This document shows, one piece after another, positions 8,275-16,845 of a stretch of DNA of 64,000 bases. The position numbers were made by a program, and so were the translations under genes. The stretch comes from Thiodiazotropha sp040506775 (lineage in GTDB: Bacteria; Pseudomonadota; Gammaproteobacteria; Chromatiales; Chromatiaceae), in NCBI GenBank assembly GCA_040506775.1, contig JBEVWC010000003.1:186001-250000 (forward strand). Direction: 5' to 3'. How positions within the stretch are numbered: the first letter of the stretch is position 1; the number at the start of each line of letters is the position of its first letter. Under the pieces are notes generated by a model. That model was not told the origin of the DNA. It was given only the letters and a program-made list of their open reading frames with translations, and did not search any database.

Positions 8275-9144
8275 TCATCCGAACGGATTGGGCACCTGGG
8301 GAAAGCTGGGCAAGGGCGGAAAGCGCGACCAGTCCGAGTGATGCGTGAAACGATCCATGATCCGCTCCGCCTCACGGGCAACGGCACCGGGCATATCCCT
8401 GAGGGTTTGTTCGGCCGTTGCCATGACCATATCCGCAACATCCCGGGCATCGATCTTACCCAGTGTTTCGAGTGTCTGATCGATCCCGTCCCGGGTAAGC
8501 ACATCCCCCAGGTCGGGAGTCGCAGCGATGACCGCGATATCCTGCGCGGGCAGATCAAAAAGGCCGGAATCCACATAGGCATCAGGATGGGTTGCATAGG
8601 CAAAGGCCTTGAAGGCTTCCGGGTCCCGCTCCAATTCCGCAAATGCCTCGGGATCTTCAGCGCGCTTGTCCTCAATGGCCTGTTGCAATGCGCTCAGGGT
8701 ACGGTCCCGCCAGGCCAACCCATCCGCGGACAGGTCGGTTTGATCCAGGGAGGCAAACCGATGGGCGTATTTATCACCGTACTCCATGTAGTAGTCAGGA
8801 GGCTCCATGCCCGGATTGCGACGTCGGAAGTCTTCAGCCCGTTCCTGATAATAATCGAGTCCCGGTGAAACCGGTTGCGGTTGATCGGTATCGATCGCCC
8901 CGATGCCTGGGTAACTCTGCACGAAGGATTCGAGTTTCGTGGGTGGCTGTTTGAGTCTGTCCTCAGTGACCGGCATGCTTTTAAGCCGTTCTTCCGTGGT
9001 TTGATGCAACGGCACCGACGGGGACTTCAGGTGGGTATCGATCGCCTGCCGGGTTGAGTGGGATGATGTTGAGTCTTTGCTCTGTTGTTTGGCGGGATGT
9101 GCAGTAGTTGTAACGGAATCAATAATCACAGCAGGACACCTCAT
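8275..9144 (-). CDS. Hypothetical protein, family not recognised
   Basis: A 289-aa soluble protein. Residues 1-75 are low-complexity and rich in Ser, Thr, Lys and Gln, suggesting disorder. The rest looks folded and acidic, with PPDYYMEYGDKYAHRF and a long charged helical stretch (ALQQAIEDKRAEDPEAFAELE). There is no signal peptide or membrane helix. AGGGA just upstream supports the ATG at 9144. The YYxxYGxKY-type segment gives a faint impression of proteins found beside polymorphic-toxin or type VI effector genes, but I cannot name the family. It is 3 kb from the type VI cassette, which would fit. Function unknown. Confidence 0.6.
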   Translation of the reverse strand: MRCPAVIIDSVTTTAHPAKQQSKDSTSSHSTRQAIDTHLKSPSVPLHQTTEERLKSMPVTEDRLKQPPTKLESFVQSYPGIGAIDTDQPQPVSPGLDYYQERAEDFRRRNPGMEPPDYYMEYGDKYAHRFASLDQTDLSADGLAWRDRTLSALQQAIEDKRAEDPEAFAELERDPEAFKAFAYATHPDAYVDSGLFDLPAQDIAVIAATPDLGDVLTRDGIDQTLETLGKIDARDVADMVMATAEQTLRDMPGAVAREAERIMDRFTHHSDWSRFPPLPSFPQVPNPFG

Positions 9145-9685
9145 TATTCCCTATGAGCGGCTTTGCATTCATGCAGATCACGGCACAAGCGATGCTTACG
9201 GTTACTCGTCGATGTGCAGGCTTGCGGGGTTCTCCTGGTTCACCCATTGAGTGATCAACCCTAACTAGTGAATCCAGCCAACCCGAATCAGCGCTTGAGC
9301 ACAGCCGGGATTCCTGGCTTTGGATGACTCGTTACGCGCTGAAACTCATCACTACCCGAGTTCCATACGTCCACAACCGACCCGCACTGTCAGTGTATCA
9401 ACCCGTATTGCTCGATATCTCTTGCTCGATCACAGTTTCGAATCACGGCTGACCGGGCAACTGAACATTGATTGAATTCACTTGGAAGTAGTGAGAATCG
9501 TCAAACACATCCTGCCAGCAGGATCGTTTAAACCCGTCAGGTCATCGTTTGACAAAGACAACCTGTCTCTTCAAGGGGGGGCTCTTCGCTGACGTGCACA
9601 TGAATCGACGGAAAGATTGGGATGATGGTCAGATGAACCCTTCAATCTCCAGCGGTATGAGCAGAACACGACAACCGGTGGTCGA
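9145..9685. other. 541-bp gap without a convincing gene
   Basis: No gene found. A short frame at 9549-9752 lacks a ribosome-binding site and overlaps the HDAC-like gene. The one visible structure is a perfect 7+2+7 dyad ATCCTGCCAGCAGGAT at 9509-9524, a possible operator or small hairpin, about 360 bp upstream of the leftward gene at 9144. Confidence 0.5.
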
Positions 9686-10639
9686 TCAATCTTCATCCAA
9701 CATTGCCTGGATCACACCATTCCAGGCCAGCGCCAGGTTGGTCCGGTTATAACCGCCTCCGCCCAGTGCAATCATGCGTCCATTGCAGAGTTCATTGGCG
9801 AGTTTGCTCAAGCGAGCTGCGGCATGAGCGTGTGCTGCCGGGGTGAAAGCCATGTGGGTCAACGGATCACCCTTGATACTGTCCGCCCCTGCCTGGAGTA
9901 TGATCAGCTCGGGTTTGCCCTTGCGAACAAAGGCTTCGAGTGTGGGCCAGATACTTTGGAACTGTTCGTCATTCGCCTGGGGCAGAAGCGGTATGTTCAT
10001 TTTTAAACCCTCGGCTTCGCCCATGCCCGTCTCTTCCACGCTGCCGGTACCCGGATAGAGGAAGCGCCCGTCCTCATGAATGTCGACGCAGATCAGCTCC
10101 GGATCGGACTCATAGGCGTAGAAAACCCCGTCACCGTGGTGTGCGTCGATATCGACATAGGCAATCCGCCGGATCCCATGCAACTGTCTCAACGACTCGA
10201 TCAATACACCGATGTCATTGAAAACACAGAACCCGGCTGCCGAATCCCGTCGCGCGTGATGGAGACCGGCAATCGGTACGAACACCTTGGGATGGCTGCC
10301 CGTGAGAATCTGCTCCATGCCATCCAGCACTGAACCCACTACGGTGCAACCGGCTTCGTAGACACCCTGAAATGCCGGCGTGTCGCCTGCATCGAGATAA
10401 CCGTGCCCGGTTTTCGACTGAGCCCTGACCCGGCTGACATAGTCCTGGGTGTGAAAGCGGGTCAAGGCCTCTTCAGGGCATTTCCGGGGCGAAGCGATAT
10501 TCACCTTCTGATCGAGACCCTGCTTGAGGGTCTCCTTCCAGAAGGCCTGAAGGCGGTCGGTGCCGAAGGGATGTCCGTCACCAAAACCGTAGGATCCCAG
10601 GGTTTCGCCGAAATAGACTGTGACAGGTTGACTACTCAT
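9686..10639 (-). CDS. Histone deacetylase family amidohydrolase (AcuC/HDAC-like)
   Basis: A 317-aa zinc hydrolase of the arginase/deacetylase fold; bacterial members remove acetyl groups from polyamines, acetoin-pathway proteins or other small amides. Active-site motifs are complete: His127-His128 in LHHARRDSAAGF, DIDAHHGDG with zinc ligands Asp165 and His167, a third zinc ligand Asp253 in AGADS, and the catalytic-type Tyr297 in GGGGYN. Length fits single-domain bacterial HDAC homologues. Start is ATG at 10639. It is isolated, with no acs or polyamine genes nearby, so the substrate cannot be inferred. Confidence 0.9.
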   Translation of the reverse strand: MSSQPVTVYFGETLGSYGFGDGHPFGTDRLQAFWKETLKQGLDQKVNIASPRKCPEEALTRFHTQDYVSRVRAQSKTGHGYLDAGDTPAFQGVYEAGCTVVGSVLDGMEQILTGSHPKVFVPIAGLHHARRDSAAGFCVFNDIGVLIESLRQLHGIRRIAYVDIDAHHGDGVFYAYESDPELICVDIHEDGRFLYPGTGSVEETGMGEAEGLKMNIPLLPQANDEQFQSIWPTLEAFVRKGKPELIILQAGADSIKGDPLTHMAFTPAAHAHAAARLSKLANELCNGRMIALGGGGYNRTNLALAWNGVIQAMLDED

Positions 10640-10984
10640 GCAGGTATAGGGTTGAAGAGGTGCAGGCCAAACATGGCGGTTCGATTCACTTCAAGTGTAG
10701 GCGAGATAATCAGCTTCGGCTTGATCCTGACGCCCATAAAGATGACGACATCATCTAAACCAAAGGGGTGTTGCTGAGGTAGTTACCAGCCGCGTCAGTC
10801 GTGCAAGGATTACTTACGTCACTACCACAGCAACTGGACGATCGGATCAACTTACTGGCAAGTTGTTGAAATACACTCAGGCGTGCGCGACAAGGCGAAA
10901 TTTCCCGAAAAATTGCAGTTTACTGGACTAAATAAGCATTTTGAGGCGGATTTCGACGCAGAATCGTGCCGTCTGAGTAGAATT
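10640..10984. other. 345-bp gap containing a dispersed repeat
   Basis: No gene found in 10640-10862, which should carry the promoter of the leftward HDAC-like gene. The rest is occupied by the dispersed repeat described at 10863-10998. Confidence 0.6.
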
Positions 10985-10998
10985 TCAACTGCCTGTCA
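10863..10998. repeat. Dispersed repeat with GTTGAAAT/ATTTCAAC ends, copy 1
   Basis: Starts TGTTGAAATA and ends ATTTCAACTGCCTGTCAG, giving 8-bp terminal inverted repeats. Internally it shares blocks such as GCGAAATTTCCCGAAAAA and GCCGTCTGAG with the copy at 43226-43344. It overlaps the last codons and stop of the gene at 10985-12142. No coding capacity. Confidence 0.8.
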
Positions 10999-12142
10999 GC
11001 CTACGGCCGCCCCCATACCCGACCCGCGCAGCGGTTGATATCCCCAGAAATAAGAATATGGCATCGATGAAATCAAAGGACTCCTTCAACAGATCAGACG
11101 GTGAGATGGCGCTTAAATTCGCCTCAATCGTCATCTGATACCACTCCTCATAACTCGGTGGCTGGTCTGCAAAGCTCATGAGACGCGGCATGGTTTCATT
11201 TTGGAACTGATCGAGTTCCTCCCTTGTGACACTTTCTCCGTCAATGGCATCGGAGTACCCATATTGCACCATGAATTCGCGCGTTTCCGCTTCTCCGCTG
11301 ACGGACTCCAGCGCTTTGGCGTCTACAAGTTCTTCGCTATAGAGCAAATGAAACTCCTCGGTTGAGTTGGCAAGCAACGCTCCCAGGTTCCCCTGTAGAT
11401 CAGCATAGAACAGATATTTACCGCCGATGATCGCCACCAGCGCCATGACGGCACAATAAACCGCTGCTGATTGCCCCCTGCTGCCGCTGAACGCGACGAC
11501 AAAACCGATACCGCCACCAATCGCCCAGGCAATCATTCCCAATTCATAATCAATGGCGATGGCGATTCCTTTCCATAGCATTGCACCGACCAGAGCCGCC
11601 ACAGCACCCAGGAGCACTCCTTTGGCGGTCAGGCCATCGTGTGATTCATCGGTATCATCCGCGTCGTCCATTCCCGTTGGATCCGCAAGGGTTGACCGTG
11701 GTGAGGTTGGTTGAGACCGGGAAAGAATTTTGTGGGGATAGACCCCGCAATGGGGGCAGGGTTCGGTCATCGACGCCACCTCACCCTCGCAATTGGGACA
11801 ATTCAGACTGCTCGATAATGTTGCTGCAAGAGACGGCTGGACGGCATTGCCGGCCTCTTCTTCCATCGGTACCAGTGAGAGGGAGAACTCACTGGCGTTT
11901 GTTTGCCGTTGAGGCTGCAGCCTGACTTCCAAGCCGATCTGTTCGAGTTTTTTTCTTATGCGCTCTGCCGCGCTCTTCTCAAGATCCTTTTTCAGGGTGC
12001 GTGGCTTCCTGAGAATTTTTTGGCTTTTTTCCAATGGCAGCTTGAAAAGCTCGGCAAATGCCTTTTCAACCTGCTCCATTTCGAACCCTTGCATCAGTTT
12101 TCCACTGAAAACGATGTCATAGGTAGTCTCAGACCTATCCAT
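10985..12142 (-). CDS. Membrane protein with N-terminal alpha/beta domain and zinc ribbon
   Basis: A 385-aa protein of unknown function. Residues 1-80 (YDIVFSGKLMQGFE then RIRKKLEQIGLEVRLQ) resemble a small domain found at the N-terminus of several bacterial membrane proteins. A zinc ribbon follows at about 114-134 (CPNCEGEV then CPHCGVYP). After an acidic linker come about three membrane helices (170-250), a soluble segment, and a final hydrophobic stretch near the C-terminus. GAGGG supports the ATG at 12142. The final residues LTGS and the stop are encoded inside the end of a dispersed repeat. Confidence 0.75.
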   Translation of the reverse strand: MDRSETTYDIVFSGKLMQGFEMEQVEKAFAELFKLPLEKSQKILRKPRTLKKDLEKSAAERIRKKLEQIGLEVRLQPQRQTNASEFSLSLVPMEEEAGNAVQPSLAATLSSSLNCPNCEGEVASMTEPCPHCGVYPHKILSRSQPTSPRSTLADPTGMDDADDTDESHDGLTAKGVLLGAVAALVGAMLWKGIAIAIDYELGMIAWAIGGGIGFVVAFSGSRGQSAAVYCAVMALVAIIGGKYLFYADLQGNLGALLANSTEEFHLLYSEELVDAKALESVSGEAETREFMVQYGYSDAIDGESVTREELDQFQNETMPRLMSFADQPPSYEEWYQMTIEANLSAISPSDLLKESFDFIDAIFLFLGISTAARVGYGGGRRLTGS

Positions 12143-12486
12143 TTGACCCTCTACTCCACTAAACGGTAATCCTTGTCACTTCAATCCTGATCGATCATCA
12201 ATTCGTTGTTCGCAGCCTGTTTCAGCTACATTGTATCGTTGCAGTCCTTTCAGTCTTGTCTTCCAACTGCTTCTTGAAAGACGATAATCACGCATACAGC
12301 CCGCTTCGTAGCAGACCCGGATTCCGCTTCGCTTCATCCGGGCTACAGGGCCATGGCTGTTTCACCGACAACAGCAGCCGCGCATCTACATTCCCGGCAA
12401 AATGACATTTGTAGTGATGGAGGGCAAATCGAATAACGACTGAATTCTTACACCCAAGTCAGGAGAACACATGCCTGTCTCGGTAA
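12143..12486. other. 344-bp gap with one palindromic repeat
   Basis: No gene found. It contains a REP-like hairpin at 12316-12346 and otherwise AT-mixed sequence upstream of the leftward gene at 12142. Confidence 0.6.
12316..12346 (+). repeat. CCCGGAT-type palindromic repeat
   Basis: CCCGGATTCCGCTTCGCTTC then ATCCGGGCTAC forms a hairpin with CCCGGAT/ATCCGGG arms. It is related to the CCCGGGTTCC hairpins in the composite modules at 7890-8001 and 55696-55790. Confidence 0.8.
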
Positions 12487-13398
12487 TCACGTGTTATCAG
12501 GGTGTTCGATCTCCTGCCATTTTTCACCATCGAACATCAGGATGTCCTTCTCCCCCACGGACCATAGCAAGCCTTCCTTGACACTGAGCTTGTAAGTTGT
12601 GATCGCCCGGTCCAGCCCCACGTCAAGCGGAACGATTTCATCGCCTTCGACAACTGCCAGTGACTGGTTGCCCGCCAGGTACGCTTTACCTTCATAGACC
12701 GCAACAGAGTACCAGTTACCGGTCATATCCTCGCTGCTGATCTGCGTCCATTGGTTGAACCGACCGTGCAGCACCACACCCTTGTTACCCGCGATCCACA
12801 CGCTGCCGTCATCGGCACAACAGACGCTGGCGAGGTGACTGTTGGTTGGGCTGTCGTCCTTGTGCCAGCGGTTGCCGTCGTAGAAGTAGATTTCCCCTTG
12901 CCAGCCCACCGCGTAGATATGCCGGGGGTCGCTGCCGTCGATATCGAAGAAACCGGTGGCGCTGTCCCGGGTGAGGATTTCATCGCTGATCGATGTCCAG
13001 CCATCCTCGCTGCGTTTGTAAACCTGACGGCCGTAACCACAGACATAGAGTTCACCGGCAATGTTGCGGATCATCTCCACGTAACCGTAGGGTTGCTCGA
13101 TATTGAGGCCCGCGCCGGGAATCTGCTCCCGTTGAATGCCCTGGGCGGAGACCTCGGCGATCTCCCCGTTCTTGCCGAGTATCCACCAGCCCCGGTATTC
13201 ACCGGGACCGGTTTTATAAGTCAGTGCCTTGCCATCGAAATCAAAGTCGGCCTTGCCCCAGTTGCCTTCGATGTAGGTGAAGAAACGGCAGAAGATGTCG
13301 TCGCGGGTGAGCATGTCGGGAAAGGCCAACAGGCCCAGCACGCCTTTGCGTCCGGAATGGGCATTGAGAAATGTTACAGGCACCTTGCCGTTGGTCAT
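12487..13398 (-). CDS. Beta-propeller-like protein beside a T6SS effector
   Basis: A 303-aa soluble protein with repeated strand-rich units ending in W or Y plus acidic turns (GWWILGKNGEIAEV, HIYAVGWQGEIYFYDGNRW, SVWIAGNKGVVLHGRF, LLWSVGEKDILMFDGEKW), consistent with a WD40/Kelch-like propeller of five to seven blades. There is no signal peptide. It begins 24 bp after the PAAR-like/HNH gene with an AAGGAG upstream, so they form one transcription unit. The position directly downstream of a candidate toxin is where an immunity protein is expected. That role is inference, and a scaffolding role is equally possible. Confidence 0.7.
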   Translation of the reverse strand: MTNGKVPVTFLNAHSGRKGVLGLLAFPDMLTRDDIFCRFFTYIEGNWGKADFDFDGKALTYKTGPGEYRGWWILGKNGEIAEVSAQGIQREQIPGAGLNIEQPYGYVEMIRNIAGELYVCGYGRQVYKRSEDGWTSISDEILTRDSATGFFDIDGSDPRHIYAVGWQGEIYFYDGNRWHKDDSPTNSHLASVCCADDGSVWIAGNKGVVLHGRFNQWTQISSEDMTGNWYSVAVYEGKAYLAGNQSLAVVEGDEIVPLDVGLDRAITTYKLSVKEGLLWSVGEKDILMFDGEKWQEIEHPDNT

Positions 13399-13422
13399 GA
13401 TGATTTTCCACTCCTTTTGTAC

Positions 13423-14697
13423 TTATACGCCCGGAGCCGAGGTGACTGCGCCGCCGGGTACGAAACCGGCCGGGGTCCGGTTACCACTTGAATCCGCCCT
13501 GAGCATGAGCTTGTCGGACTTGCCCGGTCCCACGTCGAGTCCCATCTCCTTGTGGGCCGCCTCGCACTGTTTTTTCATACAGGCCTTGTTGCAGGTCTGC
13601 TTGACCTGGGTAACCGCATCGGAACCCTTTTCGTTGGCGTCTTCAAAACTCCAGGAACCGGCGGTCTTCTTGGTCGCCCGTTCACCACCACGCATCATCG
13701 GTTTGCCGGTGGGTGTGCTGAGTTCCTCGACCTTCATGAACTTGTCTTCCTCCACGTCGACGATGGCGTGGACCCGGCCATGCTCCTTGAGCTTGCCGGC
13801 GGCGTCACTTTCGCTCTTGGTGCCGCCCTCGAGACAGATGCAGGGTGCCGTGGTGTCGTCGTATTTGTCACATCCCGGGTAACGCTCACCGGAACCCGCC
13901 TTGCGCTCTCCGGACGGCATGAAGCAGTGCGCCGGTATGACATGATGCGGCGTCTTACCGTCGCAACATCCGAAATCGAAGGGCACCAGGTTGCAGTCGA
14001 GTTGACCCTTGCATTCATCGTCCTCGCACATGTCCCGGGTGGCGCCGGCCTTGTTGTAAAACTCCTTCTTACCCGCATCCGCTTCCACCATGGCGTCCCA
14101 ATCGACCTTGTCGTTATCCTCCACCGCGGCCTTCTTGGTGGCTCCATCCACCTTGTGATCCTTACGCGGCTGCTGCTTGGTGTTGTTCTTGATGTGCTTT
14201 TCCATGCAGTCCTGAGTCTTCTGCGTTTCCGCCTTGCAGTCGTCCGAGGCGGTGGACATGGTCATCGCGTCCATATAGACCCAGGGAGGTGTCTGTCCGG
14301 GCTGACTGGCATGATTGTGGGTGGTCAGATCCAAACTGCGCACCACATTCTTGCCCTCAAACTTCACATCCATCGACCAGGCGTTGAAGTAGACCTTGCC
14401 TTTGGTTTTGCTGGTGATGATGCCTTTTTTCGGCGCGCAACCGGCCTCATCCCCGATGGAGGTCTTGAAGTGGGATTTGTTCTTGAGCATGACCTCCTTG
14501 TCGGAGATCTTGACCTTTTTACTGCCGGAGGTAGTGTCCGACGCCATTCCTGTGTTGGGATAGGGGATGGGTACACCGGGTGGGGTGGCCGGGGTCTGGG
14601 GTGGCGTGAAACAGACATCGGGAAAGGCGCAAATGGCCTTGCCGTTGGCTTTCTTGCAGGAGACCTCGCGACCGTTCGCAAATACCTTGTTGGCCAT
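13423..14697 (-). CDS. PAAR-like (DUF4150) protein with HNH-type C-terminal domain, candidate T6SS effector
   Basis: 424 aa. Residues 1-130 match the DUF4150 PAAR-like spike-tip domain (MANKVFANGREVSCKKANGKA at the start, PYPNTGMASDT, a metal-suited Cys/His set), which sharpens the type VI secretion spike and carries cargo. The C-terminal half is rich in Cys and His. PHHVIPAHCF, with the His pair at about 252-253, resembles the GHH/SHH class of HNH/EndoVII-fold nuclease toxins, followed by PGCDKYDDTTAPCIC and HGRVHAIVD. I infer a DNA-cleaving effector. Four bases separate it from the upstream ketosynthase-like gene. No VgrG or T6SS structural gene lies in the window. Confidence 0.85.
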   Translation of the reverse strand: MANKVFANGREVSCKKANGKAICAFPDVCFTPPQTPATPPGVPIPYPNTGMASDTTSGSKKVKISDKEVMLKNKSHFKTSIGDEAGCAPKKGIITSKTKGKVYFNAWSMDVKFEGKNVVRSLDLTTHNHASQPGQTPPWVYMDAMTMSTASDDCKAETQKTQDCMEKHIKNNTKQQPRKDHKVDGATKKAAVEDNDKVDWDAMVEADAGKKEFYNKAGATRDMCEDDECKGQLDCNLVPFDFGCCDGKTPHHVIPAHCFMPSGERKAGSGERYPGCDKYDDTTAPCICLEGGTKSESDAAGKLKEHGRVHAIVDVEEDKFMKVEELSTPTGKPMMRGGERATKKTAGSWSFEDANEKGSDAVTQVKQTCNKACMKKQCEAAHKEMGLDVGPGKSDKLMLRADSSGNRTPAGFVPGGAVTSAPGV

Positions 14698-14701
14698 CCG
14701 C

Positions 14702-15733
14702 TCAGCCTCCGCTCATCCACGACAACACCCAGGAGGCGCGCTTGCCGTCGTCGTTACCCACATGGGCGAGTATCCGTGCGCCTTGTGAATAACCTTTTTC
14801 ACAGGCGGTCTTGAGCACTACCAGCATCACTGCCCCGGAAGCGGCGCCCACCTCGCCGATACAATCCGCGGGATGCCAGATGTCGAACTCCTCCTTGCGG
14901 GTTCTCAGGGTGCGGCTCAGCGCCAGGCTGGCCTCCTTGAAGTAGTACTGCTCCCCGGACAGGTCGGTGATCCGGAAATCAAGATCACCCAGTTCGCAAC
15001 CTGCATCCCGCAGGGCATCCTTGATTGCCGCGGTCAGACCCTCCGCCCGCAGGGGCTGTTCGGATTCCACAGTGGCGGGTTCGATGCCGAACCCGAGTCC
15101 GCGACAACAGAGCCGCTCACCGGGCACCCGGGCCGGGGATTCCAGCACCAGGGCAACGCCTGCCTCACCGGGAATGAAGCCGTTGGAGTTGAGACTGGTC
15201 AGCAGCCGTTCCTGACGTTCGAAGTGGTTCAGGGTGTGAGTCACCAGAAAACTGTCGCTGGCGGCGACCAAAACCCGCTGATGGCCCTGCTGGTTGATCA
15301 ATTGGTGTGCGTGTCGCAGGGCCAGCGCCATGGAAACATGCCCGGACGCGATGATGCGGGAGTTTTCATGGAACTCGAGCCCGAGTTCCGTCTGCAGGTC
15401 GAGAAACAGCTGGTTGTCGTCATTCACCACCCGGCCGGGACGGTTCAATTCCGGCAGACACAGCAGCAACGGGGTCTCAGGAGCCTGCAGATCCGGGCAT
15501 TCGGCCAACGCCTCCCGCACCGCCATCACGGCCATCTGCAGCAGTTTCTGGCGACCCCGCCAGGGTTGCTCGAGCGACACCTCACAGCCCATGATCCACT
15601 CACCGGCCCGGTCCAGGAAACGGGTCTCCTGAAAATTGTCGATGGCGCAGCGGATTGCCGCACAACTCGATGGGGTATCCAGGCCGACCCCGGTGACCAG
15701 GCCGGTTGCACCAATGGCCAGGGACGTCGCCAT
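14702..15733 (-). CDS. Beta-ketoacyl-synthase-like protein in a T6SS cassette, probably non-catalytic
   Basis: 343 aa with the thiolase-like fold (MATSLAIGATGLVTGVGLDT at the start, SNGFIPGEAGVALVLE in the middle, CIGEVGAASGAVML near the end). The nucleophile elbow normally reading ACSS is here IASGHVSMALAL, so the catalytic cysteine is missing. The ATG at 15733 is chosen because it overlaps the upstream stop (TGATG), implying translational coupling; an upstream frame to 15823 would overlap the DUF2169 gene. Thiolase-like proteins recur between DUF2169 and DUF4150 genes in type VI effector clusters, where a loading or assembly role is suspected but unproven. Confidence 0.8.
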   Translation of the reverse strand: MATSLAIGATGLVTGVGLDTPSSCAAIRCAIDNFQETRFLDRAGEWIMGCEVSLEQPWRGRQKLLQMAVMAVREALAECPDLQAPETPLLLCLPELNRPGRVVNDDNQLFLDLQTELGLEFHENSRIIASGHVSMALALRHAHQLINQQGHQRVLVAASDSFLVTHTLNHFERQERLLTSLNSNGFIPGEAGVALVLESPARVPGERLCCRGLGFGIEPATVESEQPLRAEGLTAAIKDALRDAGCELGDLDFRITDLSGEQYYFKEASLALSRTLRTRKEEFDIWHPADCIGEVGAASGAVMLVVLKTACEKGYSQGARILAHVGNDDGKRASWVLSWMSGG

Positions 15734-16845
15734 CAGTCCTCCTCCACCCGAGCGGCCCTTCTCGCATCCGCCAGGTGGGCCAGGGAGGGATAGTAGACCT
15801 TGCCCAGTTCCCGGGCCCGCCACCAGGCCTTGGATTTGCGCCCCGCGAGCACCTCCTGAATCTCGAAGATGTTGCGTTTCAGGGGTATGTGGGTTCGCCA
15901 GGTCAGGGTGAACAAACCCTCGTCCGGTTCCAGCATCACGGTATCGATCACAGCCATCTGTCGAACCACGTCTCCGTTGCGATAAAAATAGACTACCGGG
16001 ACACTGATCGAAGGCAGATCGAAACTGGTCTGTCCCTGGGGGGTGAGGTTTTCCAGGAACACCCGTTCACCCCCCTGGAGATGGTTGATCTGCTGGTCTT
16101 CCGGGGCCGCCTGGTAGTAGCGATCATCGAAGTCTGGTGGAAGAAACGGTGCATGTTGTTCCAGCCAGGCATCGTCGTAGGTGCCGGCAAGGCGCCGACG
16201 GGATTCCCAGCCACGCCCAATGGGGCCGAGGGCCATGGGCGCGTAACTGCCATCGGGCATGTTCACCGGGCGCCGGAGTTCCTCGGTGTTGGGCATCGGC
16301 GAGCCGTCCACCCACTCCCGGGAGAGGTGATAGTGATACCCCAGGCCTACCGGATTGTGGCTCCAGGCGGTATGCTTGTGTTCGTCTTCATGATGAGTAT
16401 CCACCCCGCCGAAGGCGCAATCGTAGGAGATCGGCATCCGCTCGAACAGGCCCGGATAGCCGGGACTGATGGCGATATTGCCGGACTCCCAGTAGCGATT
16501 ACCGGTCACCGCGAAAGACTTGAACAGGGAGGCCAGCCGCAAGGTCACTTCCACCCGGGAGACCGGGCGCCCCCCCGGGGCGTAGGCGCTGCCATTGAGC
16601 AGTACATCGCAACGGGGTTTGTAGGGGGCGAAATCGGCTTCGTAGAGCGGCGCGGACAATCCGGGTTCACCACTGAACTGGTCTGCGGTGATCAGCGGCT
16701 TCTGCTCATCCGGCCGGGATGCGGACTGATGACGCTGCGGGATCGAGAAGGTGCCCTTGACCACGACCACCAGCAATTCACGGCCGTCGGGCCGCATTCC
16801 CATGCAGAGACTGGCGGGCATGCCTGTGGCGTTGAGCAGTTGCAT
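15733..16845 (-). CDS. DUF2169 domain protein, T6SS effector adaptor
   Basis: 370 aa. Recognisable by PDGRELLVVVVKGTF near the N-terminus, the central ERMPISYDCAFGGVD and the segments NPVGLGYHY and MALGPIGRGWESR, typical of DUF2169. Proteins of this family are encoded next to PAAR-like effectors and help load them onto the spike. It is the first gene of a four-gene leftward unit (DUF2169, KS-like, DUF4150-HNH, propeller) and is coupled to the next gene by a one-base stop/start overlap at 15733. Start is ATG at 16845. No structural T6SS genes are adjacent, so this is an orphan effector island. Confidence 0.88.
   Translation of the reverse strand: MQLLNATGMPASLCMGMRPDGRELLVVVVKGTFSIPQRHQSASRPDEQKPLITADQFSGEPGLSAPLYEADFAPYKPRCDVLLNGSAYAPGGRPVSRVEVTLRLASLFKSFAVTGNRYWESGNIAISPGYPGLFERMPISYDCAFGGVDTHHEDEHKHTAWSHNPVGLGYHYHLSREWVDGSPMPNTEELRRPVNMPDGSYAPMALGPIGRGWESRRRLAGTYDDAWLEQHAPFLPPDFDDRYYQAAPEDQQINHLQGGERVFLENLTPQGQTSFDLPSISVPVVYFYRNGDVVRQMAVIDTVMLEPDEGLFTLTWRTHIPLKRNIFEIQEVLAGRKSKAWWRARELGKVYYPSLAHLADARRAARVEED

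Noticed and set aside
6642..9685. Search for nhaA or another Na+/H+ antiporter next to nhaR
   Set aside because: None present; the only ion transporter nearby is the channel on the other side of the regulator.
13552..14814. 420-codon plus-strand frame opposite the PAAR-like gene
   Set aside because: Antisense shadow. The minus-strand frame has clear DUF4150 and HNH-like motifs, whereas this one is repetitive Gly/Leu/His without a domain.
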